From contig MVBO01000041.1 in the NCBI GenBank assembly GCA_002261195.1, positions 1 to 64,000 on the forward strand: 64,000 bases of DNA. Direction: 5' to 3'. How positions within the stretch are numbered: the first letter of the stretch is position 1; each line of letters begins with the position of its first letter. The notes beneath the pieces were generated by a model that worked only from the letters and a program-made list of their open reading frames with translations, searched no databases and was not told where the DNA came from. Both the position numbers and the translations under genes were made by a program. The stretch comes from Bifiguratus adelaidae. Lineage: Eukaryota; Mucoromycota; Endogonomycetes; Endogonales. Of this stretch, positions 26,676 through 37,368 are shown piece after piece.

Positions 26676-27480
26676 ATTTGTGAACGGTTAATCCTTTGTG
26701 CTCTAAATAAGTATCCGAGTAGATAACCCCCGGAGATGGAGCGTGTAGTGTGGATTACTTGGCCATAGGCGTCATCTTTCAATACAAGGGAGCTTCACCA
26801 TGAGAAGGCGGTACTCGAGCTCATTCGAGTGCCTGCCCTCTATGACTGGCGGTGGTCGATAATGCATGCTTAATATGGGCAGAGATACCGCTATATTTGG
26901 TAGTGTGGTGTTGGCCAAGACGGCGAGCGCGAGCCACACGTATTTGCTAAGTACCAGTGCCACACTTTGATATTTCGGAAGGTGGTCCACGTATCCTCCA
27001 TGGAATAGAACGTGGGGCTCCTTACTGATGCAAACCAAAATAGAAGCACGGTATACTGCGATGTCGCTGATTGCTCAGCAAAAAGAAGGACGCGATTTCA
27101 TCCCCGATTCCGTTTCTTGCCACGTTGCTGCCAGTCTCCGATTTAATTGGGCTGACGTGCGGCGATGGTGATTGATAAACCGCATCACATTCAAACCCCG
27201 ACCCGAAGTAAGCCGCGACCACCAATCACAGGTGTGGCGAGTGGAGCGGACTTGGAACGAGCAGACGGTTGATATCCTTTTAAAGTGATTAACGTGGGCG
27301 ATAGGAGGCGGAATACCCGACGCGGGGCTTCCTCATAGTTATATTACCAATCAAACCTCCGCGTATTATATCATGTAGACCTCGTCGGTTTAGTCCGTGC
27401 GGGCCTTCAATATATGCCCTTGTGTAATTTTGGATCATGGTAATAAGTGGTCTGTTTCATCTGAGGTGGAGGTGACTCAC

Positions 27481-27510
27481 AACTGGGAAAAACTGGGAAA
27501 GTCTGGGAAC
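27481..27510. repeat. Three-copy 10-bp tandem repeat
   Basis: Three abutting decamers, AACTGGGAAA, AACTGGGAAA and GTCTGGGAAC, share the core CTGGGAA. Spacing of one helical turn would place three protein sites on the same DNA face. No known regulator is assigned. Confidence 0.8.
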
Positions 27511-28158
27511 GGCGGAATGTGTGAGAAATGACCCGACACAAGTGCGATGTGTAGCACAAAAATTCGATCCCATGCGACGGTGTTCCCCCCGCATAACTTC
27601 TACAAGGGTGATCGTCTATGCTTGCATATCTGTCGTTCCGACAATGCGACAGGACCGATTTAAAGACTGTTCTATCTATGTGCTTGGCTGGTCGGATTGT
27701 GGGTGCCATGCACGATAGCTACCCCGCATGACGTAAACGCTGGTAACCGTATATAGTTCATAACGTCGTATTCCAAAAATACACGATCCACCCATTGCAT
27801 TGGTAAATATTCAACGATCTCATGCAATCAGCATAGATCAATGATACGCACAACACATGCCGGTATCATTCCCCTTGGACCAAGACCGGTTGACCGACTT
27901 ATGCAGGAGTGACAGCGACTTGATTGCCCCGATCCCTTCCACGTCTGAATCGCTGTCAAATGGACTTTCACTGAGTCTCTTAATGTCATGCAACACATCT
28001 ATGCCTGTGACAACGTCTAGTGACTATTGAAATGCAAATGCTTAGCACAGGATGACTTGTCACGAAAATTTACCCCCCAGGGCCCACATCTGCAGATCAC
28101 ATCGGATAAACACTAAAGCCAGAAATGCGTGCTCGGCACACCACGCTGATAAATTTTT

Positions 28159-28184
28159 CGTTATCGATGATTACATCGATAACG
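28159..28184. promoter_or_regulatory. Perfect 11-bp inverted repeat upstream of the CreA-like gene
   Basis: Arms CGTTATCGATG and CATCGATAACG flank the 4-base spacer ATTA. The dyad is exact and starts 229 bp before the ATG. It could be a binding site for a dimeric protein or a cruciform/hairpin; no T-run follows, and the position is upstream of a coding gene. Confidence 0.7.
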
Positions 28185-28262
28185 CACTTTTTTTCTTCCT
28201 TTTCATGTTCGGAAGGAAAATTTTCATATGCCGAATAAGGCGATAAAACAGAAAAAAACTTC

Positions 28263-28283
28263 CCCCGCTCCAAGAGCCCCCAC
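28263..28283 (+). promoter_or_regulatory. Two CreA/Mig1-type sites in the CreA-like promoter
   Basis: CCCCGC (28263-28268) and CCCCAC (28278-28283) both fit CYCCRS, the complement of the SYGGRG CreA consensus, 15 bp apart and 105-125 bp before the start. Close pairs are typical of functional CreA sites in Aspergillus, so autoregulation is possible. Confidence 0.45.
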
Positions 28284-28387
28284 TCTCCGTAAAGCCTTCC
28301 AATTACGAATATATAACGGATTGTCTCGCCTTTTTCTCCCCACTTTTCTATCTTCGTTGTGAAACACGTGTCTTGCTCTTCTGATCA

Positions 28388-29296
28388 ATGGCACTTCAAC
28401 AAGCCGTCAATAGTTTGCTATCGCTTGCGCAGACAACGTCTGTAGATATGTCCAAGCCCAAGGCCGACAAGAACATGCCCAGGCCATACAAGTGTCCAAT
28501 GTGCACCAAATCGTTCAATCGTCTTGAGCATCAAACTCGTCATATCCGAACTCATACTGGCGAGAAACCCCACCAATGCACTTTCGCGACCTGCGGAAAG
28601 CGATTCTCTCGTTCCGATGAACTCACCCGACACATCAGAATTCATACTTCTCCTTCCAAGAGGAGAGATAGGCGCAATCAGCGCCTAACTCCCGTGGCCT
28701 TCAAGGAGCTCAATGTCGTCATGGATCATCCAAATCCTGAACAAACCAACCAGCGTGTCCGGTTCTTTGAGCAACGCGCTCAAACATACGCTGACGCGGA
28801 GGCTTCGTCAAATCCTTCAATGTGGAAGATGCAACAATGCACCCACAATGGCTGCGATAAGTCATTTTGGAAGCCAGCTTTTCTCAACCGTCATCTCCAA
28901 GCCCACAAGGAAAGCTACCCATTGGCTCATCCCTATTCCCGGCCGCCTAGCCCTGCCCTCTCGGCTTGCTCCTCGGTCGAGCATATCAGTTCATCTCTCA
29001 ATTCCGACTCCGAATCTGATTCTGTGATAACACCAGAAGGATCGCCTCAAATGGGTCCCGCACACCTCGCTACAAGGTTTCCTCCTTCGCAACTCTCAAA
29101 GCCAGCTCCTGTGGAATGTTCTCCTTTCGAGTATACCGTGACAAGACCTACATCCAGCGTACGATTGATGGATATCATGAATCGACCTGAGGCTTCCGCA
29201 AGAACCTTGCCTCCTCTAGGGTCAGCCTATCAGCCACCGCAACTCCCGCAAGTGTCGCAGGTCACACTGCCTTCCATTAGCAACATTCTTCGTTAA
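28388..29296 (+). CDS. CreA/Mig1-like C2H2 carbon catabolite repressor with a third finger
   Basis: A single exon of 302 residues. Two fingers near residues 35-90, [25 protein letters not shown] and [21 protein letters not shown] (read as consecutive segments), have the contact residues of CreA/Mig1, which bind SYGGRG. A third finger, [23 protein letters not shown], lies about 60 residues farther on and is absent from Mig1. The rest is Ser/Pro-rich and ends with LPSISNILR, a short hydrophobic motif that may bind a corepressor (inference). In fungi such proteins repress genes for alternative carbon sources when glucose is present. The gene is intronless and stands alone in about 6 kb. An E-box lies 18 nt before the ATG. 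Confidence 0.85.
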   Translation: MALQQAVNSLLSLAQTTSVDMSKPKADKNMPRPYKCPMCTKSFNRLEHQTRHIRTHTGEKPHQCTFATCGKRFSRSDELTRHIRIHTSPSKRRDRRNQRLTPVAFKELNVVMDHPNPEQTNQRVRFFEQRAQTYADAEASSNPSMWKMQQCTHNGCDKSFWKPAFLNRHLQAHKESYPLAHPYSRPPSPALSACSSVEHISSSLNSDSESDSVITPEGSPQMGPAHLATRFPPSQLSKPAPVECSPFEYTVTRPTSSVRLMDIMNRPEASARTLPPLGSAYQPPQLPQVSQVTLPSISNILR

Positions 29297-32200
29297 CTGC
29301 CTCAGCGGACTCGTTCCATTGTATAGACTTATAGACTTGGGTGCACTTGACCATCCTAGGGGCCTTCTGGGCATTGTAGATTTTGCATCATATTCCCTCC
29401 ATAGACAGCTAATGTACATTTACAACCTGATTCATTATAGCTCGCCAGTTTTCAAAACTTTTCCCTTCGGATGTAGCACATTTGACCATATCAAATTATC
29501 CATTGTTTACGATTGACAGATAGTCTGGACTAATCCCGTGCTTGGCTGAATGTCCCGAGGCTTCCGTATCATCGGAATAATCAGGCTGCTAGGGGGTAAC
29601 GCTGGCACGCGTGACAGCTTGGGACCTCCTGAAAATGCAAGCACGCCAAAAATGTGCACGGGATTTGGTTTACAATAACGACAAGCATTGACAGTAATCA
29701 TGAAAACATAATGTGGGGTTATCTTGCATCAACCCCTTGGGGGCCAGACGCAATTAAGGAGGTTGATTACGATGGAATATTAAATTTGGGCGAAGTTGAA
29801 CTCAAAAGCTTAACCTACGGCATGCGTGAGTGCTCCGTTTTTGCGATGTTAGAAATCATCGCATCATCATTAGTCCGTGAACATTTGTCTGAAAAGTGAC
29901 GTCGCTGATGGTGATCGCAACCGTTACTTTGACAACCACATCTTGCCGATTGTACTTGTTAAGCATCGATCGACCTTGATCCCGACTTGCTTCTGATAAA
30001 CCATTTTGAACCTGGCCAATAACCAGCGACAGGTTGTTGACGTGGCATCTCTCACACCGCGGCACAGATGACAGCATCAGCCTAAATTTAGGGAATCTCC
30101 CCGCTTTTTATTGCCCAATCAGGCACAATCTACGAGTTCAGCAAATTTCCCAAAAAGGTGCGCAATACCTGACGGTGATAAGTGATATCTATCATAGGCA
30201 TGCCCCGATGTAAGCCGCACCTTGCACGGATGCACCCTTTGGTCACATTTAGTCTTTACCATAATCCACTAGTCTTGGCCAAGTACCTTCCGTCAGAGAT
30301 TTATTGAACGGATCCAATCCGCACTAGCCACCCTGCCAACGTCTCGGATTCCTTCCGCAATGGCATTTTTCGCACGCTTCAATTTCCCAAAGACGCAATA
30401 GTCGGAAGCGATCCATCCGTTTTCGCTTTGGCATTCCACACTTCCCAGAATTTGTGTCACCATGTGCACATTGTGGGGTAATCGGGTGGAGTGATGCCGT
30501 GTTTAGCTGCTCTGATTCCTATCACCAACAATTTTACGTTGTGCTGAACTGGTGGCGGCCCCTTGAATCATTGGAGGCTTGGTGGCTGAAGTGGCCTAAT
30601 CTATCGGTAAGCCCATCCGATATCGTTCAGGTCGCTCTCTTTGTGAAACCGTGCCAAGGAGTAGAAAGGGGAAATGTGTTCTTGCCTCGCAGCTGTCTGA
30701 ACAAAAATGGCTATTAAGAGTTCTTCCTGCTCCCGATAATCAATGTGCGGGGCTAGGTTGCAAAAACCAATCAGAAGACACACCTAAATCCGTGCGTAAC
30801 ATGGTACAAGATCACTGTGGGGTTGGCAAATCGGTAAGGTAGTCTATAACTAATACCCAGGACAGGTCAAATGTGGGGTGGGACTTATGCTATCAGAGGA
30901 CAACCTGTTGGTGCAAGTCACGCGAAACCTGATAACGCAATGACGGAACTGGATGGCGGAAGCGACCCGTTTTGCTCACGTATTCCGCATACCCAATTTT
31001 ATAACCTTATTGGGATACAATGCACGGGGTGGGGTCTGGGAAAAGGCGGAATGCTTTCCGCCCAGATTAGGGCTAATGTCACACAACAGAAACATCCCGC
31101 TAGTTACCTTTTCGTTGTACAAGGGATCTTTGATAATGCCCAACGGAAATTAGCAGTACCTGATCGTATCGAGCGACGCCTCTAGATGGTCCAGATATAG
31201 GTTGTTGATAGACAAGCGCGAATTCGTATCTATAACGAATAAGGCCACTGGCACAAGGCACCATCCTTCTCTGGGAAATCAACCCGCAGCGGATACTCCA
31301 CTAGGCTATATCTTAGGATGATCGCAGCCGATGCTGATATGAGTTAACTAACGACAAGAGAACTATCACCGATCTCCCAGTGGTTTCGGTTGTTGCTTTT
31401 GATTTTTAGGTCGCGCCAAATTGACATACCTCAAGGGGGGCCCGAAGTGTGTGGTTAAGGTGGTGAGGTGAGTTTGGCTTTTAAGTTCGCATGAGTTAAT
31501 GCAGAGCATTTTACGTAAGCAAATTGCCACCTTAAGCGCGGAGTGTCGACTCAAGCAGTCTTTTCCACGTCCCTAATGGAGACGATGTAACGCCATAAGA
31601 GTCGGAAGAGGTGGTCCGGATTCGCCATGTCATAGCATCATCCAGAACGTCAATTGCAAATGCAAAGCGAAGAGGATTATTCATTAATGACCGTTACGAA
31701 CCAAGTATATGCTTCCTGGTACTTCTCTTTTCAAGGCCAATTTTCAGCTTCCCTTATTCACAGTGATTGGCAAGACTATATCGCGTTTCTTCCTCTTGAA
31801 ATCTTTGGCGTGCATCCAATTTGTTCATCGTGATTTTGCGTCGGGGACAATGATATGTCAAAGTAGATTCAAAGGTACCAAAGATATGATGTCATTGCGG
31901 GCTGCGATTGTTGAGCTGGAACCCAGCACATGCAAGCTTTCCGCAAGCGAGATGCACTTTAGTCCTCAATTTTACGTGTCAGGATCCTTACACAGACGAA
32001 CTCTGGTACGCGAGATCGAGAATGCCTTTGAGTAATTCATCGAGGAGGATGCTTGAACTTGGCGCATGATTGCGGTTTAAGATTGGCTTGTTAAATCAGC
32101 AGTAGTGCCAAGAAAGCAGGCTTATGGTGCAGCAACAATGTCATTGCGAGGAAATTGTCGAGATGGTCAATTTTCGACAGCCACGAAGCCATTGATATTG

Positions 32201-32435
32201 CAACTTCCGTTATGTGAGCCATTGTGATTGATCAGCATGTATAAAACCAGCAGACCTTGATTGAGAGAATTGAAGCTTCAAACTTTGTCAAAGCAGCGCT
32301 GAAGGTGAATCATTGCCTGCTTCTCAGGCCAAAGAGGTTGCAACGTCCAAAGAAACCAAGTCACGTGATCTTAGATCGACGTCATTCTTCATAAACGTCA
32401 GCGCTGTCCTTGCAACGCGTCTTCACTTGTCGACC
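29297..32435. other. 3.1-kb region without a supportable gene
   Basis: The longest gene-free stretch in the window. Open frames up to about 108 codons exist on both strands, but none has a recognisable domain, a coherent set of splice sites or biased composition. No tRNA cloverleaf was found by eye. Near the right end a TATA-like TATAAAA (about 32240) and an E-box precede RPN9. The rest may be regulatory DNA or an unannotated non-coding transcript. Confidence 0.5.
32360..32370 (+). promoter_or_regulatory. E-box upstream of RPN9
   Basis: GTCACGTGATC, identical to the ROT1 site, 66 nt before the RPN9 ATG. Confidence 0.5.
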
Positions 32436-33886
32436 ATGGCCTCAATGGAAGTGGATAGTGGAAATGTCTCCAAGTTTCTTGCAGAGCAACAAGCGAGCGC
32501 ACCTGAAGAGCTCAGGCGATACTACCATGACTTTGAAGATTTGTACGATCGCAAGTGAGTGTAGCGTAGATTAGCGGACAAACCTCGAGACAGGAACACT
32601 GGCTCATGCATATAGGCTTTGGCATCAGCTGACGACGCGAGTAGAAGAGTTTGTCAATATCCCTTCCTCAGGTCCATACCTTGTACCTTTATATCAAAAC
32701 TTTCTGACCGATTGGGAGGACAAGATCAATAAGCTGAAGCTCGTCCAGTTCGGCTTGGCTGCGGCTACTCAGTTTGAAGGTACGGACCGACTGACAATCG
32801 AGTCATGCCTGACTAACGCTATTCTGTTATGTACAGATGTTTCCTCTAGCGTGGACTTCCTTACACGGCTCATGGAAAAGGTCAATGCACCTGAAAGTCA
32901 AGATGCGTACGTGCAGGCCAAGATAGAAACTGCTCACTGGCAACTCTTGATGGGCAAGGTTGAGGAGACAAAGACGGCCATGGACGAATGTGACAAGTTG
33001 CTCGATGGCTTCACGACGGTTGAGACGGTTATTTACGCAAGCTTTTATCGAGTTTGCGCCGAATATTACAAGGTAGGCCTCTATGCTTGCGTCCTTGTAT
33101 ACGAGCGGCAAACTAATGTTACGCTTACCTCTAGGCCAAGGCCGAGTACGCTCAATATTACAAGAATGCTTTGCTATACCTTGCTTGTGTGAACATAGAT
33201 GATCTGACCGTTGCTGAGAAGGAGGAGCGCGCTTATGATCTCTCCATCTCTGCTCTTCTTGGCGACACGATCTACAACTTTGGAGAACTCGTAAGTCAAG
33301 GCAACGCTTTTGGTCGTCGCTACCTCGACTAATCACCGTGTTTAGCTTATGCACCCTATATTAGACAGCCTAAACAATACGGAGCATGAATGGCTTCGGA
33401 GTCTTCTCTTTGCGTTCAACTCAGGCGATATTGGCAAATTCGAGGGTTTGGCATCACACTTCAGCAAGCAGGTGAGAGCCAAGTGTTGCACATGCGTGCA
33501 TTCAATGGCTGATCGTAATTTGGTTGCAGTCACTGTTGGAGAGTAATATGGCAGCTCTGAGTCGCAAAATATGCCTCATGTCGCTAATAGAAGCCGTATT
33601 CAAACGATCAGCCGACGACAGAAACATACCCTTCGCCGACATTGCCACCGAAACACGTCTACCCGTTGAGGAAGTTGAGCATCTCGTGATGAAAGCTCTG
33701 TCTCTTAAGCTAATCAAGGGCTCTATCGATCAAGTCGCTCAAGTGGTACATGTCACTTGGGTTCAACCGAGAGTGTTGGACAAGGATCAAATAGACGCCA
33801 TGCGACAGCGTCTACAAACGTGGGATGAAAGTGTGCGGAAAATGGCTCTATTTGTACAGGAAGAGGGAGGAGAGGTATTCGCCTAG
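32436..33886 (+). CDS. RPN9: 26S proteasome regulatory subunit RPN9
   Basis: Six exons: 32436-32554, 32616-32779, 32837-33072, 33135-33290, 33346-33471 and 33530-33886; 385 residues (yeast 393). The chain reads FLAEQQASAPEELRRYYHDFEDLYDRKLWHQL, helical repeats with KAEYAQYYKNALLYLAC, and a C-terminal PCI domain: SLIEAVFKRSADDRNIPFADIA, LPVEEVEHLVMKALSLKLIKGSID, then VTWVQPRVL. RPN9 (PSMD13) is a non-ATPase subunit of the 19S lid and is needed for lid assembly. The start MASMEVDSG has a purine at -3 and lies in an open frame; longer in-frame sequence upstream has no similarity to the family. Confidence 0.95.
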
Positions 33887-33938
33887 ACAAGCCTCAATAA
33901 ATGCACTGCCATCGAACTCATTCGCCAAGTCACTTTGT

Positions 33939-35471
33939 CTAATTATCAGTGTCTATGACCTGCTTTAGCATGATTAGCTGCTGCGAACTCTCAGAGTCTG
34001 GCTCATAAGCTACCCGGACGACGCGTTCACTGTGTTCCACCCAAGCCTTTACCACGTCTTCCGACCATATCGGCTTTTCTCCGTTCATTTCCATGGCTAA
34101 CAACGCGTTCCACATGTGACTACACACGCGGACCAGCTGGTAACCAACCATGGGATGATAACGCGGATATGAAACAAGGTAAAAGGCCAGAACGATGAGT
34201 GAGGTCTTGAGCAGGTTCACATGACGATCCAATTCTGTATCATCTGTGATCAAATTATCGTAGTAGCGATTGAGAGGGATGAGCCATGGGAGCAATGCTT
34301 CCTTTGGGGTGATGCTGCGTGCAGCCCGCGACTGGAGGTCGTCTACATTGGCCGTCGAGTATACTTGCGGAATGAGCCACTGGAGAACGGTCGTAGCAAA
34401 GGTCACCAAGGGAGACGACATGGGTTGCAAAGGCTGGTAAATGTCGTTTCCCAAAATATGTACAAGAGCTGTCTGGAGATGCCAATCATGTATCTGCTCC
34501 ACAACGTCGCAAGTAGGATCAGTGAGGGACATCTCTCCAAGAATGCGGCTCCATGCAAAATCTTGAGTGGAACATCGCTTGCATTGGCACGTAAAGTAGT
34601 AATGCTCTTTCAGATGCCGCTGACGTTCCGCAACTCCGTTGATGCCGTCAATATAGCTGATGACCAATTCTTGTCCGGTTGAAATATCTTCAATAGCCTT
34701 GATAAGCATCAATGGTTCCCGTCCCTGCAGGAAATCAAAGCCAAGCGAGCAATTGGGATAGCAGGAATGGTTAAATTGCGAGCCGAAGGGAAACGTTCCG
34801 TCTGCGATGGAATCGTAATGTTGATCGTGCACGGTAAAAGAATTGCAATGAAATAGGCTGATATGTCGAGCTAGATGGTCATATGCATCCTCGTCTGGAT
34901 CCTTGCAAACCGTCCATATCGAGAGTGCGGGTATCGTTAGGAGGACGCGAGCTATTTCTCGCCATCTGTGCTTCTTGGTTGGAGTAATGGAATCGTAATG
35001 CGTCATTAATGTCGAATAAATGGACGATGTCTCGTTGAGGGATTCTTTGACAGCAACACCTTTACTGCTCCTTACCTGATCGCTGCTCTTGTCATTCGAT
35101 ATATCACGGATAGCCATCAAGACGCGTATCAGCATGATCGCATCGGTCAAGTCTTGCTGCGATAAGCCCTGTTCGGACCACTTGATGCCACAAAGTGCCT
35201 TGTGCCACTTGCTCCATGCCTTTCCAAAGCATGTTTGACTGCAAAAGATGGTTTCGTGACACTTGGAGCACCGTAGAGCAGGCTTTGCCGGCCGAAAGCA
35301 CATCTCACACCTCCCACGTCGAGGTCCAACCACAGCCAGCGGTCTACATATCGCAACTGTTTCACCGCGAGGGATGTCTCTTATCGCTACAACACTTCTT
35401 CCCGCCGAGCTACTCCCTAAAGTCACGTTCTCCCTCCCCCAAACTCTGGAACATGTCTGAGGATATTCCAT
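33939..35471 (-). CDS. SET-MYND (SMYD-like) lysine methyltransferase
   Basis: Single exon, 510 residues. A MYND zinc finger at about 55-95 (CEMC, CSKC, FCSQTCFGKAWSKWHKALC) is inserted in a SET domain: the N-terminal part starts GRSVVAIRDIPRGETV, and the C-terminal core is near 230-300 with FPFGSQFNHSCYPNC (NHSC), LVISYID and a post-SET CQCKRC. The AdoMet-binding NHSC and the catalytic Tyr of SYID are present, so an active protein methyltransferase is likely. Substrates of fungal SMYD-like proteins are poorly known; histone and non-histone lysines are possible. The C-terminal 200 residues look helical. It is divergent from the sugar transporter, 279 bp apart. Confidence 0.88.
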   Translation of the reverse strand: MEYPQTCSRVWGRENVTLGSSSAGRSVVAIRDIPRGETVAICRPLAVVGPRRGRCEMCFRPAKPALRCSKCHETIFCSQTCFGKAWSKWHKALCGIKWSEQGLSQQDLTDAIMLIRVLMAIRDISNDKSSDQVRSSKGVAVKESLNETSSIYSTLMTHYDSITPTKKHRWREIARVLLTIPALSIWTVCKDPDEDAYDHLARHISLFHCNSFTVHDQHYDSIADGTFPFGSQFNHSCYPNCSLGFDFLQGREPLMLIKAIEDISTGQELVISYIDGINGVAERQRHLKEHYYFTCQCKRCSTQDFAWSRILGEMSLTDPTCDVVEQIHDWHLQTALVHILGNDIYQPLQPMSSPLVTFATTVLQWLIPQVYSTANVDDLQSRAARSITPKEALLPWLIPLNRYYDNLITDDTELDRHVNLLKTSLIVLAFYLVSYPRYHPMVGYQLVRVCSHMWNALLAMEMNGEKPIWSEDVVKAWVEHSERVVRVAYEPDSESSQQLIMLKQVIDTDN

Positions 35472-35750
35472 CCGCCAAAACGTAATTCGCTCAAAGACAT
35501 GCGCAAATTAACGTGATCGAAACTCTGCAACTTTCTACCTTATTCTTGTTCTCTGGCTGCGGCATGAATAGTGCCAAGTAGACTTAGAGACTAGACAAGG
35601 TGTAGCATAGACATCATTGCACGTAATTTGCTCTCGGCGACTAAGTATAAGACTTTCCCACACGCATCGATCCGAGGTCCATTTCGGGTAGACCTTCCGT
35701 GTCAGTGCGCAGACTTGCTGTTCCATGTCCGTGCCTAGATTTGCTCTGTC

Positions 35751-37302
35751 ATGGCCATGGCAGTAGACTTGACGATGCCTTACTACCTACGGTGCGTTAC
35801 GTTTGTAGCTCTGAGTGGATTCCTCTTTGGCTCCGACACGGGGTCTATTGGTCCAGTAACGCAAATGCCATTCTTCAAAACCTACTTTGGCGCGCTTTCC
35901 CCCACAATAACCGGTCTGCTTGTTTCAAGCATTCTTATCACGGCATCGTGCGCTTCGCTCATCTCGGGTCATGTCACCGATCAGATAAGTCGAATACGAG
36001 CTATTGGACTTGGAGCCGCCATATTTGCGGTTGGAACCGCCTTGGAAGGAGCAAGTCAAAATCTGGCCATGTTCTTCATTGGACGGGCATTGGCCGGTGT
36101 AGGCGAAGGATTCTTTTTGAATGCGGCCATGGTTTACGCTGTCGAGGTGGCCCCAAGAGCGAAGCGCGGAATGGCAAGTTGCACCGTTCAGCTGTTGATT
36201 ACTATCGGTATTGCTACTGGATACTTTGTTTGCTACGGAGCGGTCCATCTCAATTCGACTTGGTCATGGAGATTGCCATACATGGTTCAGACTGGCATTG
36301 CGGTTATTCTGGCGTCAGGCTCTCAGTTCCTTCCCTTTTCGCCCAGATGGCTCTTTCATGTGGGTCGAGACGAGGAAGGGACGCGGAATCTGGAGAAATT
36401 GGATCCGGAAGGTGCCGCCTTGGAAAAGGCCGAAATTCAGGCTGCCAAAGCTCGACTTGAGGCTTTTGTTCCAGAAATTGTTCCTGATACTTCATTGGCC
36501 ATCATTGAATCGCAAAGCGAAGCGCATGCGTTCGATATCCGAGCGCTCTTTGAAAAGAGTGTTCGAAAGCGCACCATTCTGGGCATCTACATGAGTGCGT
36601 CACAAATGATGTCCGGCATTGACGGTGTTCTCTATGTAAGTTGACGCTATGACGCACGCGCACCTTGTCTCATCCTGACCGACATAGTATGCCCCGCTCC
36701 TATTTGCCCAAGCGGGTTTATCAAGTACACAAGCATCCTTCTTTGCATCCGGTATCACAGGTCTTGTCAACGTGGCCTGCACCGTGTTAGCGCAGTGGAA
36801 GCTCGATGCGTGGGGTCGTCGACCCACCTATCTCGTCGGCGGCACCTCCATCGCTACCACCATGTTGTTGATGGGTATCTTGTACGCATCCGGTGCGAGC
36901 AACACGGCCGCCGGAAAATGGGTCATCATCGTCCTCATTTATATCTTTGTCGTCTCATTCGCTCTCAGTTGGGCTGTGGTGACCAAACTGTACAGTACCG
37001 AGATTCAACCTACAAGGACCCGATCTGCGGCTTCCTCATTGGCGCAAAGTGCTAATTGGGTCGTCAACTGGTTGGTGGCCTTTACCACACCGCTCTTTCT
37101 TGCACGGGTCACTTGGGGTCCGTACATTCTGTGGGGTGCCTTTTCAGCCACCTCGGTGTTTGTAGCTGGGTGCATGATGCCGGAGACGAAAGGACGGGGA
37201 CTAGAAGAAATAGACCAGGCATTTGATCGTGCGGAGGGGACGTGGGAGGCCAAAGTCCTACAGCTGTGGAATAGAGTGCGTAAAAGAGAACAGGTCTCAT
37301 AG
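35751..37302 (+). CDS. MFS sugar transporter
   Basis: Exons 35751-36635 and 36688-37302; 499 residues and about twelve hydrophobic helices. Family motifs: GSDTGSIGPV in helix 1, GRALAGVGEGFF, PRAKRG after helix 4, PRWLF at the start of the central loop, and PETKGRGLEEIDQAF after the last helix. These place it in the sugar porter family (hexose or polyol uptake at the plasma membrane). The segment after the splice reads YYAPLLFAQAG, corresponding to the conserved YYxPxxF of helix 7. Substrate cannot be told. It converges on the RIB1 gene with 66 bp between stops. Confidence 0.9.
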
Positions 37303-37368
37303 TAGATCAGACTGTCGATTGTATTATACACGTACATTTGTCTATATAGGTGACATATACACTGTCTA

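Larger units (their letters stand above)
26449..28387. promoter_or_regulatory. Long upstream region between DGAT1 and the CreA-like gene
   Basis: 1.9 kb without a supportable gene, long for this window. It contains an E-box (26528-26533), a GA microsatellite, a three-copy 10-bp repeat, a perfect inverted repeat and several CYCCRS/SYGGRG hexamers of the CreA/Mig1 type (for example at 27585, 28263 and 28278), many near the CreA-like gene itself. Confidence 0.5.

Noticed and set aside
27540-27600. A tRNA-like TTCGATCCC stretch
   Set aside because: No matching acceptor stem or D arm could be folded around it by eye.
31524-31531. A proteasome-type PACE element (GGTGGCAA on the minus strand) for RPN9
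   Set aside because: Only eight of nine bases match and it lies about 900 bp from the start; too weak.
29654-32035. Open frames of 80-108 codons in the gene-poor region, such as those starting near 29654, 30871 and 31709
   Set aside because: No domain, no coherent splicing, no composition different from surrounding DNA; expected by chance.
35699-36460. A long second frame overlapping the sugar transporter
   Set aside because: It is a shadow of the transporter gene; the main frame has clear MFS motifs on both sides of the intron.
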